Source of the DNA: Cyclina sinensis
Lineage: Eukaryota; Mollusca; Bivalvia; Venerida; Veneridae
Assembly (NCBI GenBank): GCA_012932295.1
Contig: JAAONU010000053.1
Coordinates: forward strand, 1-64,000
Length of the DNA stretch: 64,000 bases
Reading direction: 5' to 3'
Numbering within the stretch: the stretch's first letter is position 1; the number at the start of each line of letters is the position of its first letter. Both the position numbers and the translations under genes were made by a program. The notes beneath the pieces were generated by a model, which searched no databases, was not told the origin of the DNA, and saw nothing but the letters and a program-made list of their open reading frames with translations. This document shows, in pieces, positions 37,801 through 49,800 of the stretch.

Positions 37801-40800
37801 AATGTTTTGTGATGTCATTTCTTGGTAAAACTGTCTGTCTGAATGTCTAAATCAAAGCAGTGCCATAGCTGGTCAATACCGTGTATACCCTCCGCGTACA
37901 CGGATGACTGCTTCAACCCTACGTCTCATCCCTCCAGTCAGGCGTCGAACTTGTTGCATGGTTAGCTGTTGCCACTCATGATGCAAAACTGCTTCCAATT
38001 CATGAAGATTTTGAGCAGGGGTTTCATTCTTTGTATTCAACGTCCAAGGATATCCCAGATATGCTCCAGTGGGTTCAAATCGGGACTTCTGGCCGGCCAA
38101 GGCAATGTCTCCATAGCGTTACGTTTGATGAATGCCGTCACTGCTCTAGAACGATGGGGTCTAGCGATACAGGTCTAGAGGCAAGTGGGTGGTTATCGAA
38201 ATGAGACACGACAACTGGCTCAAGGACCTCGCGTTCGCCCGTAAGTCTGCCCTGTATGCTCACAAATTCCATCTGGTCGTCATGGGATATGCAACCCCAG
38301 ACCATTACAGAGCCTCCACCGTATGGAATCGTTTGTTTGATGTTCTTTGGCGTAAATGCTGTGTTCCTGTGCCTCCAGACTTTCATTCGGCCATCCGTAA
38401 CATGAAGCAAAAACCTGCTCTCATCCAACCAATGTATTTGACGCCATGACCTCAAATTCCAACCTCTTCTCGCCAAACACCATTGCAAACGGGTTCTTTG
38501 ATGCTGGGCCATCAACAGAGGGCGTTTAGTAACTCTTCTCGCAGCTAGCCAAGCTGCCCTTAAGCGATTTCGCAGGGTCTTTAGAGACAGTCGTCGATGT
38601 GGTAGCCATAAGGGCTTGAGACGTGTACTCGTAGCAAAGGGCTGCCGCCTTACTAATCGCACCAGGGATCGATCCTCCCATTGCGTGGTTACTGTAGGTC
38701 TTCCTGATCTTGGTAGGTCTTTGATATCATTGGTCAAACAATACTTTCTCACCAGCCTGCTGACCACAGTGTAATGGCGGTCGGTATGACGCCCTATTTC
38801 CTTGTAGGACATCCCTGCATGCCAATGATTTGCCATCGTTCCGCTTCCGATAATTTTCTTCGGACCATATTTTCGTTTCGAATGTTTCGATAGTCTTCTT
38901 CTAACAGGATCTACTGTCTGTAATGTCGGCGTATGCAAAATGTGGCTTTTAAACACCCTATTATGCCGCGTACCCAAACTGCATATTTCGAAACGCATAT
39001 CCTCGATAATCCCGCTTAAATCTACCTAAACAGCCATTGCCAAAGTGTATCTTTGCTGAAAATCCTTACTATGGAATACCATTCGTGACAACTGCAGCAA
39101 AAAAATTAATATACGTCGACTTGTAATGAGCTATACTCAAAAATATTAGGGGATGCTTAACTTTTTTCCAGGTGTACATTTGAATAAGTTTTTAAGTGTT
39201 ACATACCAACATATTCAGTTATGGGGATTATACTTTGAACAGAGCATAAACTCACTGTATACAAAGAGTCCTTGAGATTTTATTCTTATGCATAGGTCAT
39301 AGTGGGTTTTCCCAGTTTATAGTGTAATAAATACGTGCATACAAGCTTTGATTCGTATAAATACATTCTCTGACAACTGCGTCAGGAAATCAATTCTTTG
39401 TGGTTACAAAATCGTTGGTTTTGGTAACGTACAGGGCTCCAGGGTCTTGAGTTCGATCCCACCTTTTTCATTTGACACTTTCTCTAACCTATCGTTGCTA
39501 CACATTGAGCGTGTAAAAGAACAAGGAGTGTCTCTAAAACGGGATGCTTTGTGTATCTTGCATAATCACCACAGAGCTCAATAAAATAACTAAACTCTTC
39601 AGGGTGTGTGTGTGTGGGTGGGGGGGGGGGGCGGGGTCGAAACTAAACTGAAAAAAGATATAAAAAAAAAGCCGCAAAGGCGCAAAAGAATCGATTATTC
39701 GGGTATTACAGTATTTGCTTTTCATGCTAGATTTGTGCTTGAATCTAATGGACCATGGGATTTTATTATGCGGATGCTCTGATGTTTCTGTTATGGATTG
39801 CAAGATTACAGAAATAAAAAAAAAATATTACATCTTTATTCATAAGGGCTTTCACGACGTTTTTCCACGGTAAAAAGTTTGAAGTAAAACATTGTACTAA
39901 CAGCTTACGTTGTTTTTTTAATCTGTGTGAATGGAAACGATATTCTTCCTACCTGTATCCACATCATTGGCATATTTGTGGGGAGTTTGGAAAATTCTAG
40001 CGGTTTTATGAAATTATGACCAACATATACTAACCAGACACGTATGGAAAAGTACCGGTAAAATAGCTTTTACACAGGGCATGATTTTTTTTTTTTTCAT
40101 GCCATTCTACCTTATCTCTACATAAAGTGTATAAATCATATCACCTATTACAAAAAAGTGAAGGAAGTTTCTTTACTCTAAATTTCGAATGATTTATTTC
40201 TATGTAAACTATGTGTTTTAAAATGCTGAATAGATAAATTTGCAAAATAACAAAAAGAGAACAATAAATAAAACACGATAAAATTGCATAAAATGCAAAT
40301 AAAACGTTACAGAAAAGAGTAATTTGTTTCTTTCCGGTATTTCTGTAGCATGCCAATGGAATGATTCAGAATGCGGAAGGCGTCGAGAGGAGAAGTGCTG
40401 ATATTGACAATTCATAGAACATTTAGTTGCTTCTTGGCAATCCTTGATGTTCAACTCGCCGCTTTCAGTATGTTATAATTTGTCATAAATTACTTTTGTA
40501 GTAGGTGGTTAGGTAACTATAAGCTATAAGTAGAATGCACCAGTTTATAAATTTCTCATGTTGTAATTTGTCTTGCACCATCTTCTTGAGTGTTTTAAAT
40601 AGTCAAATCAAGTCAATTTTATTGGCAAATCGGCAATTTAATTATCAAATGCACTGACTTCTTACAAGCCTCAAATTGTAAAAATGTATGTTCTATTTAC
40701 ATGTATATCAAATGTTTTTGTTTGTTTTTTTTGTTGTTTTTTTGTGTTTTTTTGTGTTCTCATTATGACGACAGTAATTGGTGCACTTACACCAATAATA

Positions 40801-43800
40801 ATATGTTAATTAGATTATCAATGTAACTGTTCACCCAATCAGAATATATGCCATACGATAAAGAATTTTCAACAAGAAGAAAAATATATTTATTATGAAT
40901 CTCTTGAGCAGGTACTTGCAAAGATAACCTTAACAACGCCGGTATCTCCTAAACTTTCTTACGCAATTGTTTTCGTATTGTAATGGATCCGAAAAAAACA
41001 GCCAAGACAGGAATAAACTGCCAGACATATGCAATTTAGATAAACTATTTTTGTCTCAGTGCTACCAAAAAAACTTGTAATTTGATAAAGAAAGATATTG
41101 TGTCTTTGAACATTGAATGAACAACTGAATTTTCATTGCAAATCAAATACAGGAGTTGGGCAGTTCATGAGCAATTGTCGACAGGTTAGAACGCTGGACT
41201 CCCGATCCGGAAGTATCTGGTTCGAATCCTACGAGATGTGAGAGTCTCCAGTGATTTTGTTAATGTCACACTTTCAGCGCGAGTACCTTTTTTAATTAAA
41301 AAAAGCAGACATTGAGTTGGAATACCTTCAGTTGCAAGAACGTATCTGTCAAAGTGATGTTTTCAAAAGTGGCGAAACTGATTTCTTCTGTTGGAGGTCA
41401 AGAATAAAATGTTCTAGTTTTTACCGGAACAAGCGACTTTTTTTCTTTCATTGCTATGAAGTTTTTGTTTTCTTTATTTTGCCTTGTTGAGTACAGTTAC
41501 GCGGGAGGATATCTGGGTTTTATCAAATGGTTGCCCAAAATACGGCACATCCTGCTAATGCTAGCTAGAATATGATGAAGAGAAATGTATGTCATGAAAT
41601 TTTGAAAAAGTATTTATCACCATATATATATTATACTCCAAGGGATTCTTTTGTTCCTTTTTCTTATAAAACCGTGATTTTATTTTTAAAAAGGTTTTCC
41701 AAATCACTTAAATCCAATTCGAGACATTGCTCATGATGGAAAAATATTTTTTTTTATCTTAAGTTAAGTGCTATTAATGCTTTCTTTCAACATCAGGTTA
41801 ACAGGTTATGGAAACGAACTTGCTTTTGTTCTTTCAGAAACACCTATTTTACTTTAACGTTTTCAGTACAGAGCCTTCCTTTTTATCAAATCTCAAACTA
41901 CAAACCACCCACTTCTATGACAATTTGTTACAAAGTGAATGATGTGGGATTGCCAAGTACAAACTTAATGCTTCATTAAATGGTATCCTGGATTTCTCTG
42001 TACTTTTCGCCTTCCACATTCTTGAATCACCTGGTACAGAAAAAAGTAATGATGAAATAAAAACCGGCAAAAAAAAAGAATTTGTGCATCTTGTGCTTTA
42101 GTAGTTAACACTTAAATCACCTTATTCATTGTAAAATAGTCGTATGAGTTCAGATGTACACACAATTATGTACTCATAAAATGTCACAAGAAGTAATTGT
42201 GATTTTGAGTAGCTCAAAATGAATAGTTATCATATAAAATGTTTGCAACAGATCACTTAGGAGTGTACCGGTAAAATTACATTATACTCGTTTGCATCTG
42301 ATTATGTTATGCTTTAAGTAATACCGCTCTTGCACTTTTTAACTTTAAAAAAATAGTCTTCGCGGAAGGATACATATATAACAGATTATTATCACAATTT
42401 CTTACGCCTCTGATTGGTTAAAGCCATTTGCGTTGTCCTTGGCTGTCCCTGTATGTTTTTTTTCTAAGAAAACCAATAGAAATGTTGTTCAGCATATGTT
42501 TTCTACTCAGAAATTACATCACAAAAATTTGCTACAAATCACAAACTTTGAAAACTGTTCATGAAATATTTCAATACTCCAGACTGATTGCAAAGATGAG
42601 TTTGCACGAAAAGCTCATGTAGACGCTCTACGTAAAGTTCTTAAATTATTTCAATACATGATAAACATATTTAGGTAGTTTGCAAATCAGCTTGTTTTAT
42701 ATATAAGAAATAACAACTATGTTTGTAAGTTTCTACATTACTAAGCAAAGATTAAGCAAAGATTAAGCAAAGATTACAATCAGAAAGTGACAGACGCTTG
42801 CAGTTTTCTCTGTATGTATATCTCACAGTCTTCAGAATCCTTCAGAATTTTAGCTAATTTGTGCTGCAAAGTTAGGTAGGTGTAATATTATGTCTTATGA
42901 TCGACATTACAGAGGAAACAAGTAATAAATATTTCTTTACCAAAGTGTTTCTACACGTAAAGTAACTTAATAAGTGTGCTTGATATTTCCAGGTCTGTGT
43001 TTAGAGATAAGGAAACATTCAATCAACAGTCGTAAGGTTGCGTTCCTGTCAGATTTGTTTATACTGATGCTATAAAACGGGTTGACTGGATATAATATTA
43101 AAACATTAAAGAAGAAGAGAACATGATTTTCTAACTATATTTATATCGTCAAGGGGAATCTTGATTTTTTTTAGATGCACCAAAGCTTGTCCTTACAATG
43201 TACAAATTTGCTATGGACCTTAAGAACTGCAAATTGCATTTCAGTGTACAAAATCTATCAATATGCACATATTTAACAAGTCCACAATAATAAAAACCAT
43301 ATGGGTCTACTTAAATATTTCTATATGCTGTTGAAATGATTCAATATCCTTGAACATGTTTATATTCAATATATCAGTTACTCGTTTAAATGTGAAAACT
43401 GGTAATTTGGAGGAATGCTAAATAAACCGTCAGCATACCAGCAGAAATAGAATTCATGATTAAATTCAGATGGACGAGTTTACAGGTAAAGCCTATATAA
43501 AAACCTAAATATACAGCTACAAGACAGCTGCTACAGCCATTAAGACGATAAAAAATGATAAAAGTATTTTCTCTTAATCCTTGACTTTGCCCGTGACTTT
43601 ATACTTAGCATGCTACCTTCAGAAGAGGCGCATTTCACGTGTTTTTTTCTCTGTTAGTGTAACAAACCGAACTATTTTATGTTTGAGGTTATGATTCTCC
43701 TAAAGAATAACGCATTTTGTGTGCGAGAAGGCACGTGCCTTAATTCGATGGAACCTTCATTCGAGGATAATACACATCTAGTGGAATTAGTATTTTGCCT

Positions 43801-46800
43801 CAACATCGAAACAAATAGTTTAGAAGGCAACTGTTTAAGTTATTGAAATCAAACCTGTACACAGATTTCGATTTTCATTCACATTAGAACGATGGTATCA
43901 TTTACTGTATGACAACCTTCATTTCATACCTATATGATATTCGTAATTTATTTTCGACTTTGGTTGAAATAGCACAATTGAAATAGGTATGCTGGCCTCG
44001 CTAGTTCAATTGCATCCATTCCGAATACTAGTCATGTAGGTTACGAAACGTTATATTCATTAAGCATCCTTAATTTCTCTTTTTAATTTTACCCCTACTT
44101 TCATTTTCTCATCATTCCCACTGCCACCATGTCCATAAATAACGTTAACCTTTATTGAATATGGGAAATATGTGGTTTTTTTCCCAAGGATCTAAATCTG
44201 GTAATCTCGAGTCCCTCAAAATTGTTCACGTATTATTTCCTTACGCCGTGCACGAGATCTGAACAATGAAAATAAATGTATATCTTCAACTGGGATTATA
44301 ACTGACACAAATTAAAGTGGTTTGTTGAGAAGCAAAAAGGCAGGTTTAGACAGCTACGCCGAACTGATTAAGTACTCAACTTTATGAAATAGCGATAGCA
44401 AATAAAAAACATATGGGTCTACTTAAATATTAAAATTCATGTTAGGGTCATTATTGTACGAAGACTATTCAATTTATGATTGCTTTTCATAATATCATGT
44501 AAAATTCCCAGTACATAACAAACGGCCATAATGGAAAAAATACGTTTTATAAAAAAAAAACAGTGATAAGAAATTCAAATAATTCACAAACATTAGTTCT
44601 GTTGTGTGTTATAGGTATGTTTGTTGAATGCAAAACACACAATTCTGATTGCGAAAGGCGGAAGACGTCTAGGGAAAGAGGTGCCGAAAATGTCATAAAA
44701 GAGCTTTCTATATGGTTTTTGGCAATGCCCAATATCAAACCCGCCGCGTCCAATTTGTTATAATTCATGTAATAATTCATCGTAAACTGCTTTAATTGGA
44801 TCGGAATGTAACTACTTAACGTAAAATTAACCTGTTTGTATAGTGAGGTGTAAACGTTTACGGCTCACACCCTTGTTTACGTCACCATTGTTTCTATAGG
44901 ACGCAAGATTACGTCACCATCCCAATGCAATTAAGATCAACCATAAACTGGTTTTCTTAAGAATTTATATTCTTATTTTTTTCATACCATTTTCTATTTT
45001 TTTCCAATATACATTATAATCTTACTATAGTTTGTTAAGTCAAATATATTCTGTCACAAAGTTATCTCGTTGAAATTATGAATATGGTGTCCATTTAAGA
45101 AAACAAACACATGTAAAACTCCTGATAATAATCAAACTCTAAGGTAAATAAAGCTTGCCAAAGTCACCTTATGCAACCTTTATACACCAAGGCTTATCCT
45201 CAAATGACCCTATGAAATATTTCCTTTTCACCTAATTACGTGGCTAATCTGTATTGATGCCGTGGTCAGTCTTTACAAAAATAAATCCAGGTAAATCTAG
45301 GTATCACTGGTCACTGACCTTTAAACAGTACATGTGAATTCTTGTCTGCTGTTTGATTGATAAAACTAAACATCTGAAACCAGCGAACAAAATTCCATTT
45401 TTATGGAAAACATCAAGTGTGAACTCGATCGTCTTAGGTGATTAAGTAAAATTGGCATATTAAAAGACAAAAATACCTTGTTCAGAAATAGTTCTCTATG
45501 AGGACAGTGCACACTGTCTTAACAATGTATTTAAAATAATCTAGCTCAAACCACAAGGCTCAGAATTGTTCGAAACTACTTTGCAACAACCGACAACTCT
45601 TTTCGAACCAAAATCACTGGGGCGATGGTAACATTCAGTAAGTCCTTTGTTTTAACTGGTTAAATAACTTTTCTGGTAAACATATCATTTAACAAATGTA
45701 CATCGCAAAATTTTGTCGATTTTGAAATTTAGGCAGCACATTTTCTGACAAGCTTTTATTAAAGGGATAAAGATTTAAATTTCATTTTTCTTTCATTTTT
45801 ATATGTCAACACCAAACTACCTACCTTCCCGCTGCTTAGGTAGTTAGCATTTCAATATGTTACCCCATCTCAGGTGGAATACCCATTACATTTAGATATC
45901 CTGCATATCTGCATATCTTACTCCCATCCCTGGAGAAAAATGTTCTGTCGAAAGCTGGAGGGTTTGGGTTGCTCCCGAGAATGAAACGTATCACGGGAAA
46001 TAAAATCAGACTATTTCCCGACTAACGGAAATCCTAAAACTAAAGTCCACTGTATGCACCCACCCGCTCGCCCCGGTGGGGCAAAACAGTGATAGGCGCT
46101 TAATTTATTACAAATTATTACAAATTGAAAACGGCACGTTTATTATTGAGTACTGCCAAGTATCAGCCAACTGTTGTACTTAATGTCATTTTCAGTAACA
46201 TGAACAAAACATCTTCCGCATTCTAGATCTTGTGCTTGGCATTCCACACTCATACATGGCATAAATCAGGACAAACGACCGTGAAAACCGTTCACGTTTA
46301 TTTGCACTGAAGTTAATATGCATTTTATATTGAACTTAAGAAGTTTTTCCAAGAGTATCGTTTCCAACATATTATTATTACTATGCACTTAAAACGCCTA
46401 CTAAAGCAATGATAATATTGCATAGCGCCAAACATTTCATGACATTTTCGTGCGCCATCATTTTATTCAAGGGTCATAAAGAGTACATTATGTATTTTAT
46501 TTTAACAAGCTTTTGTTTTCTTTGATTGTTTCATATTGAATGAACTTCCCTATGTTTCGTTGTTTATAAGAATGTTGACAAAAAGTTCACTTTTACAGAA
46601 TTCTTCAGAAACTCTGTTTCAACAAAGTTTACAATGCTGACAGCAAATTGTCTGAAAAGCATGACAGTGCGGGATCGTGTGACGACGTGTTTTTTCTTCT
46701 TAAATAGAGTAATTATCCTCATTTAAAATACATAGGTTAAAATCCCAGTTTCACTTGCAAAGAAAAAAGTATACTTAAATAATACAATTTACATATGCCT

Positions 46801-49800
46801 TATAACTTTCCTTCTTACTAGCATCTAAATTTATAAAACATTGTAAATCCATGCATTTGTAATAAATAAAGATCTGCCTAGGGTCTCGAAACTACGATGA
46901 CATGGATGTGACATGTGTATCTTTTTTATTTATGTTGTGATAACGAGATAATATGTCGTGGTAAAGATAATTAAGTCGTGTTTACGAGATAATTAAGTCG
47001 TGAAAACGAGATAATTAAGTCATGGTAACGAGATAATCATGTCGTAATAACGAGATAATAAGTCGTGGTAACGAGATAATGTGTCGTGGGAACGAGATGG
47101 TATGTCATGGTAACGAGAAAATAAGGATACATTCCATGTAATTATAATTTAATGACTCTATCGATGTGATACTTAGAACTTAAAACTTAGCTCCTGTGGA
47201 CATAATTTGAGGATCTGATGGGTAACTTAAACATCTTCAGACAAAGTCTTTTAAGTGGCATTGTATATTTAACCTCTACCAAGATTGTTTAAATTATGCA
47301 TCTTGGGTCATTTCTGGACCCACTTCGTAGCAAATAAAATAAACAACAGCACGATCATCACTATATACTCTTTGCCGCAACATAATTCAACGTAAAACCC
47401 CATGTAGGTGTCATACTAAAAGTTCCATTCCGTGATGCTTTCGTAAAAGATGAATAATTTCTTCGTAAGTATAGCCATTAATAAAATACAACGTTATGTA
47501 AGAGTCTCTGACCTCAGTCGCCACTATGAACAGTGACTATTCTGACTGGTAAAATTATCTCGTTCCCACGATTTTATTATCTCGTTATCACAACTTATCT
47601 CGTTACCACGACTAAATTATCTCGTTACCACGATTTATCATTGCGTTACCACGACTTAATATCTCGTTACCACGATTTATTATCTCGTTACCACGACTTA
47701 TTATCTCGTTCCAACGACTTAATTTCTCATTCCAACGACTTAATTATCTCGTTAACACGACTTAATTATCACGTTACCACGACATTTTATTTCGTTACCA
47801 CGAAATAAATAAAACTACACGTCACATGTATGCCACCGTACCTAACTTCCCACATGACCGTAGCTAATTTGCATTTAGCTGATGTATTTCCTGCAGATTT
47901 TAAGAATGGAGATGTATTTAGCCGTTTGAACAAAGGGAATTCTGCTAAAGAATATATTTAACTCTTATTATTTTAATATATCTTGTCTTTGAAAGTGAAA
48001 CTTGACCTTTAAGTAAAATTTCAAGGCTATTATAACATGCCAAATAGCAATTGTTCTGTCTCCGAACGATTTTGTTTTCCAGGAAACAACATGAGGTCAA
48101 GACATTTGTCAAAATGATTTGTCTAGATGTAGAAGTCTATCGCTATACAATTAGTGTTGCTCATGAAAAGACTTCCTTGAATGTTTATAACATTAAAGCA
48201 ATGAATGATGCGGAGCAAATTGTTTGTGCAGACAACTGTCTTCACATTCCACGTAAAAGATCTGGCATTCAGCAAAGACGTCTGGCATCTCATGAAAGAA
48301 ATTCCGTATCTCGGAAACCTTTTAGAACTAAATAATTATGCGTTGAAACGGTTTACGTAAAGTGTCTCCGAAATGTATAACAATTGTGACATGAAAGTGA
48401 CAAAATCTTAATACTTTCCATGAAACAAAACAACATTTTTTCCAATGTGTCCTTGGCGTAATTTCCCCATGTGTCCTTGGCATAAGACAGAACCTAGATG
48501 ATTCAGTATCTAGCTAAAGGGATTATTTTATAGTATTTGCTTTCATACATAATTATGGCAAATAAACTGCAGCTATATATCAACAGAATGAATGAATATT
48601 GAAATATTTTTGACTACATATTTAAATTACGAAATTCAAATTCTGCATCAATGATAAATTCGATGATTATCGTTCAAAATACCCCGGTGGTACTACATTC
48701 TAGTAACTTACCAAAGCTATATTAATATATCATACCAGTTTCTTAAACCTCAACCATTTTTATTTTATATGTTAATTAGGTATAAGTAAAGTTGAGATTT
48801 TATTACCCGCTCGAGATTTCGTATAAAGTATATGAAACCACTGGTATTCGTGTATAATGAGCAAGTACATGCCTGTGTTCTCGCTTATCTCAATCGTAAA
48901 TCACTTATATGTTAAATTAATGGCATTTTCAGGCCTGCTTGTTCGCGGTACGTATATTTTCATTTTATGAAAGATGATTTGGCGTGAATTTACAGTGCCA
49001 GTTAAAGTATGTAAACTCTTGTCGGCCGAAAGTTTTCATATGTTAAGGTAATGTGTGATAAAGAGGTACGTTCAAAAGAACTTGCACACACCAAATCAAC
49101 CCCTCTTCTAATAAAGCATTTGCCACTGTTTCATAGGCCTAGTGCCTGTTGTCATTCGATCACAAAATCGAAGACTACGATACCACGGCATGTTTTAATG
49201 ACTTACACAAATAAACACCAAAAATACAATGATAAATTGGTCTTTCTTCGATGCTTGAGCTAAGTCATGAAAACTTATTCTTTTGGAAAATGTTGAAGCA
49301 GTGCATTCTTATTTATATCATGAAATCGTGAACATTTCTTTGAGATAAGCAAAATAAAGTAAAATTTACCATCACTGTTCTCGTATAGTATAAATCTATG
49401 TTTTGGTACTGTAGAAGTTTAGTATAATTTATTTCTCGTATAGTCGAACATGTTTTGAATCATAATCGAAAGAAAGGCCAGATTTTTACATATAAGAATC
49501 CATTTATTTATGCCGACATTTACGAAGCAAGTTGTATTGAATAGAACAGAACAGAACAGAACAGAACAGAACAACTCTTGAATAAAACCCTGGTATACAA
49601 AAAGGAACAGCATGTGTAAATATATACCTAACACACATGAACATAAAGCAACGATCCGATTAGGGAAAATAGTCTACAAAAATACATCTACTAAGATATT
49701 AGAAACTTTTAGAGATTTTTGGAACTGAATTTGTGTCAAAGACGCGGTTATAACAGGGAGCTGTCTTGTTAAAATTGGCCTAGTATACCTATAAACTGAC

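Larger units (their letters stand above)
36330..40475. repeat. Copy A of an intronic duplicated segment, interrupted by a MITE and a Tc1 element
   Basis: Shares blocks in the same order with 42870-44780: TTATGATCGAAATTGCAGAG near 36370 (partner near 42897), ACAAGACAGCTGCT at 37421-37434 (partner near 43520), and GCGGAAGGCGTCGAGAGG near 40373 (partner near 44656). Removing the Tc1 element, block offsets become similar (about 4.3-4.9 kb). Sequence outside the shared blocks is strongly diverged. Confidence 0.45.

Noticed and set aside
41155..41235. tRNA-Gly gene
   Set aside because: The anticodon-arm-like and T-arm-like parts are present, but there is no acceptor stem and the same modules continue into a shared tail at 60780-60960. 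It is a SINE.
44563..44763. Small secreted-peptide-like frame
   Set aside because: The matching duplicated segment near 40350-40470 has in-frame stops at corresponding places, and no supporting signals are seen.
48051..48335. 94-codon plus-strand frame in the SDR intron
   Set aside because: No family resemblance, splice or poly(A) support. Length is within chance for this composition, though a small gene cannot be excluded.
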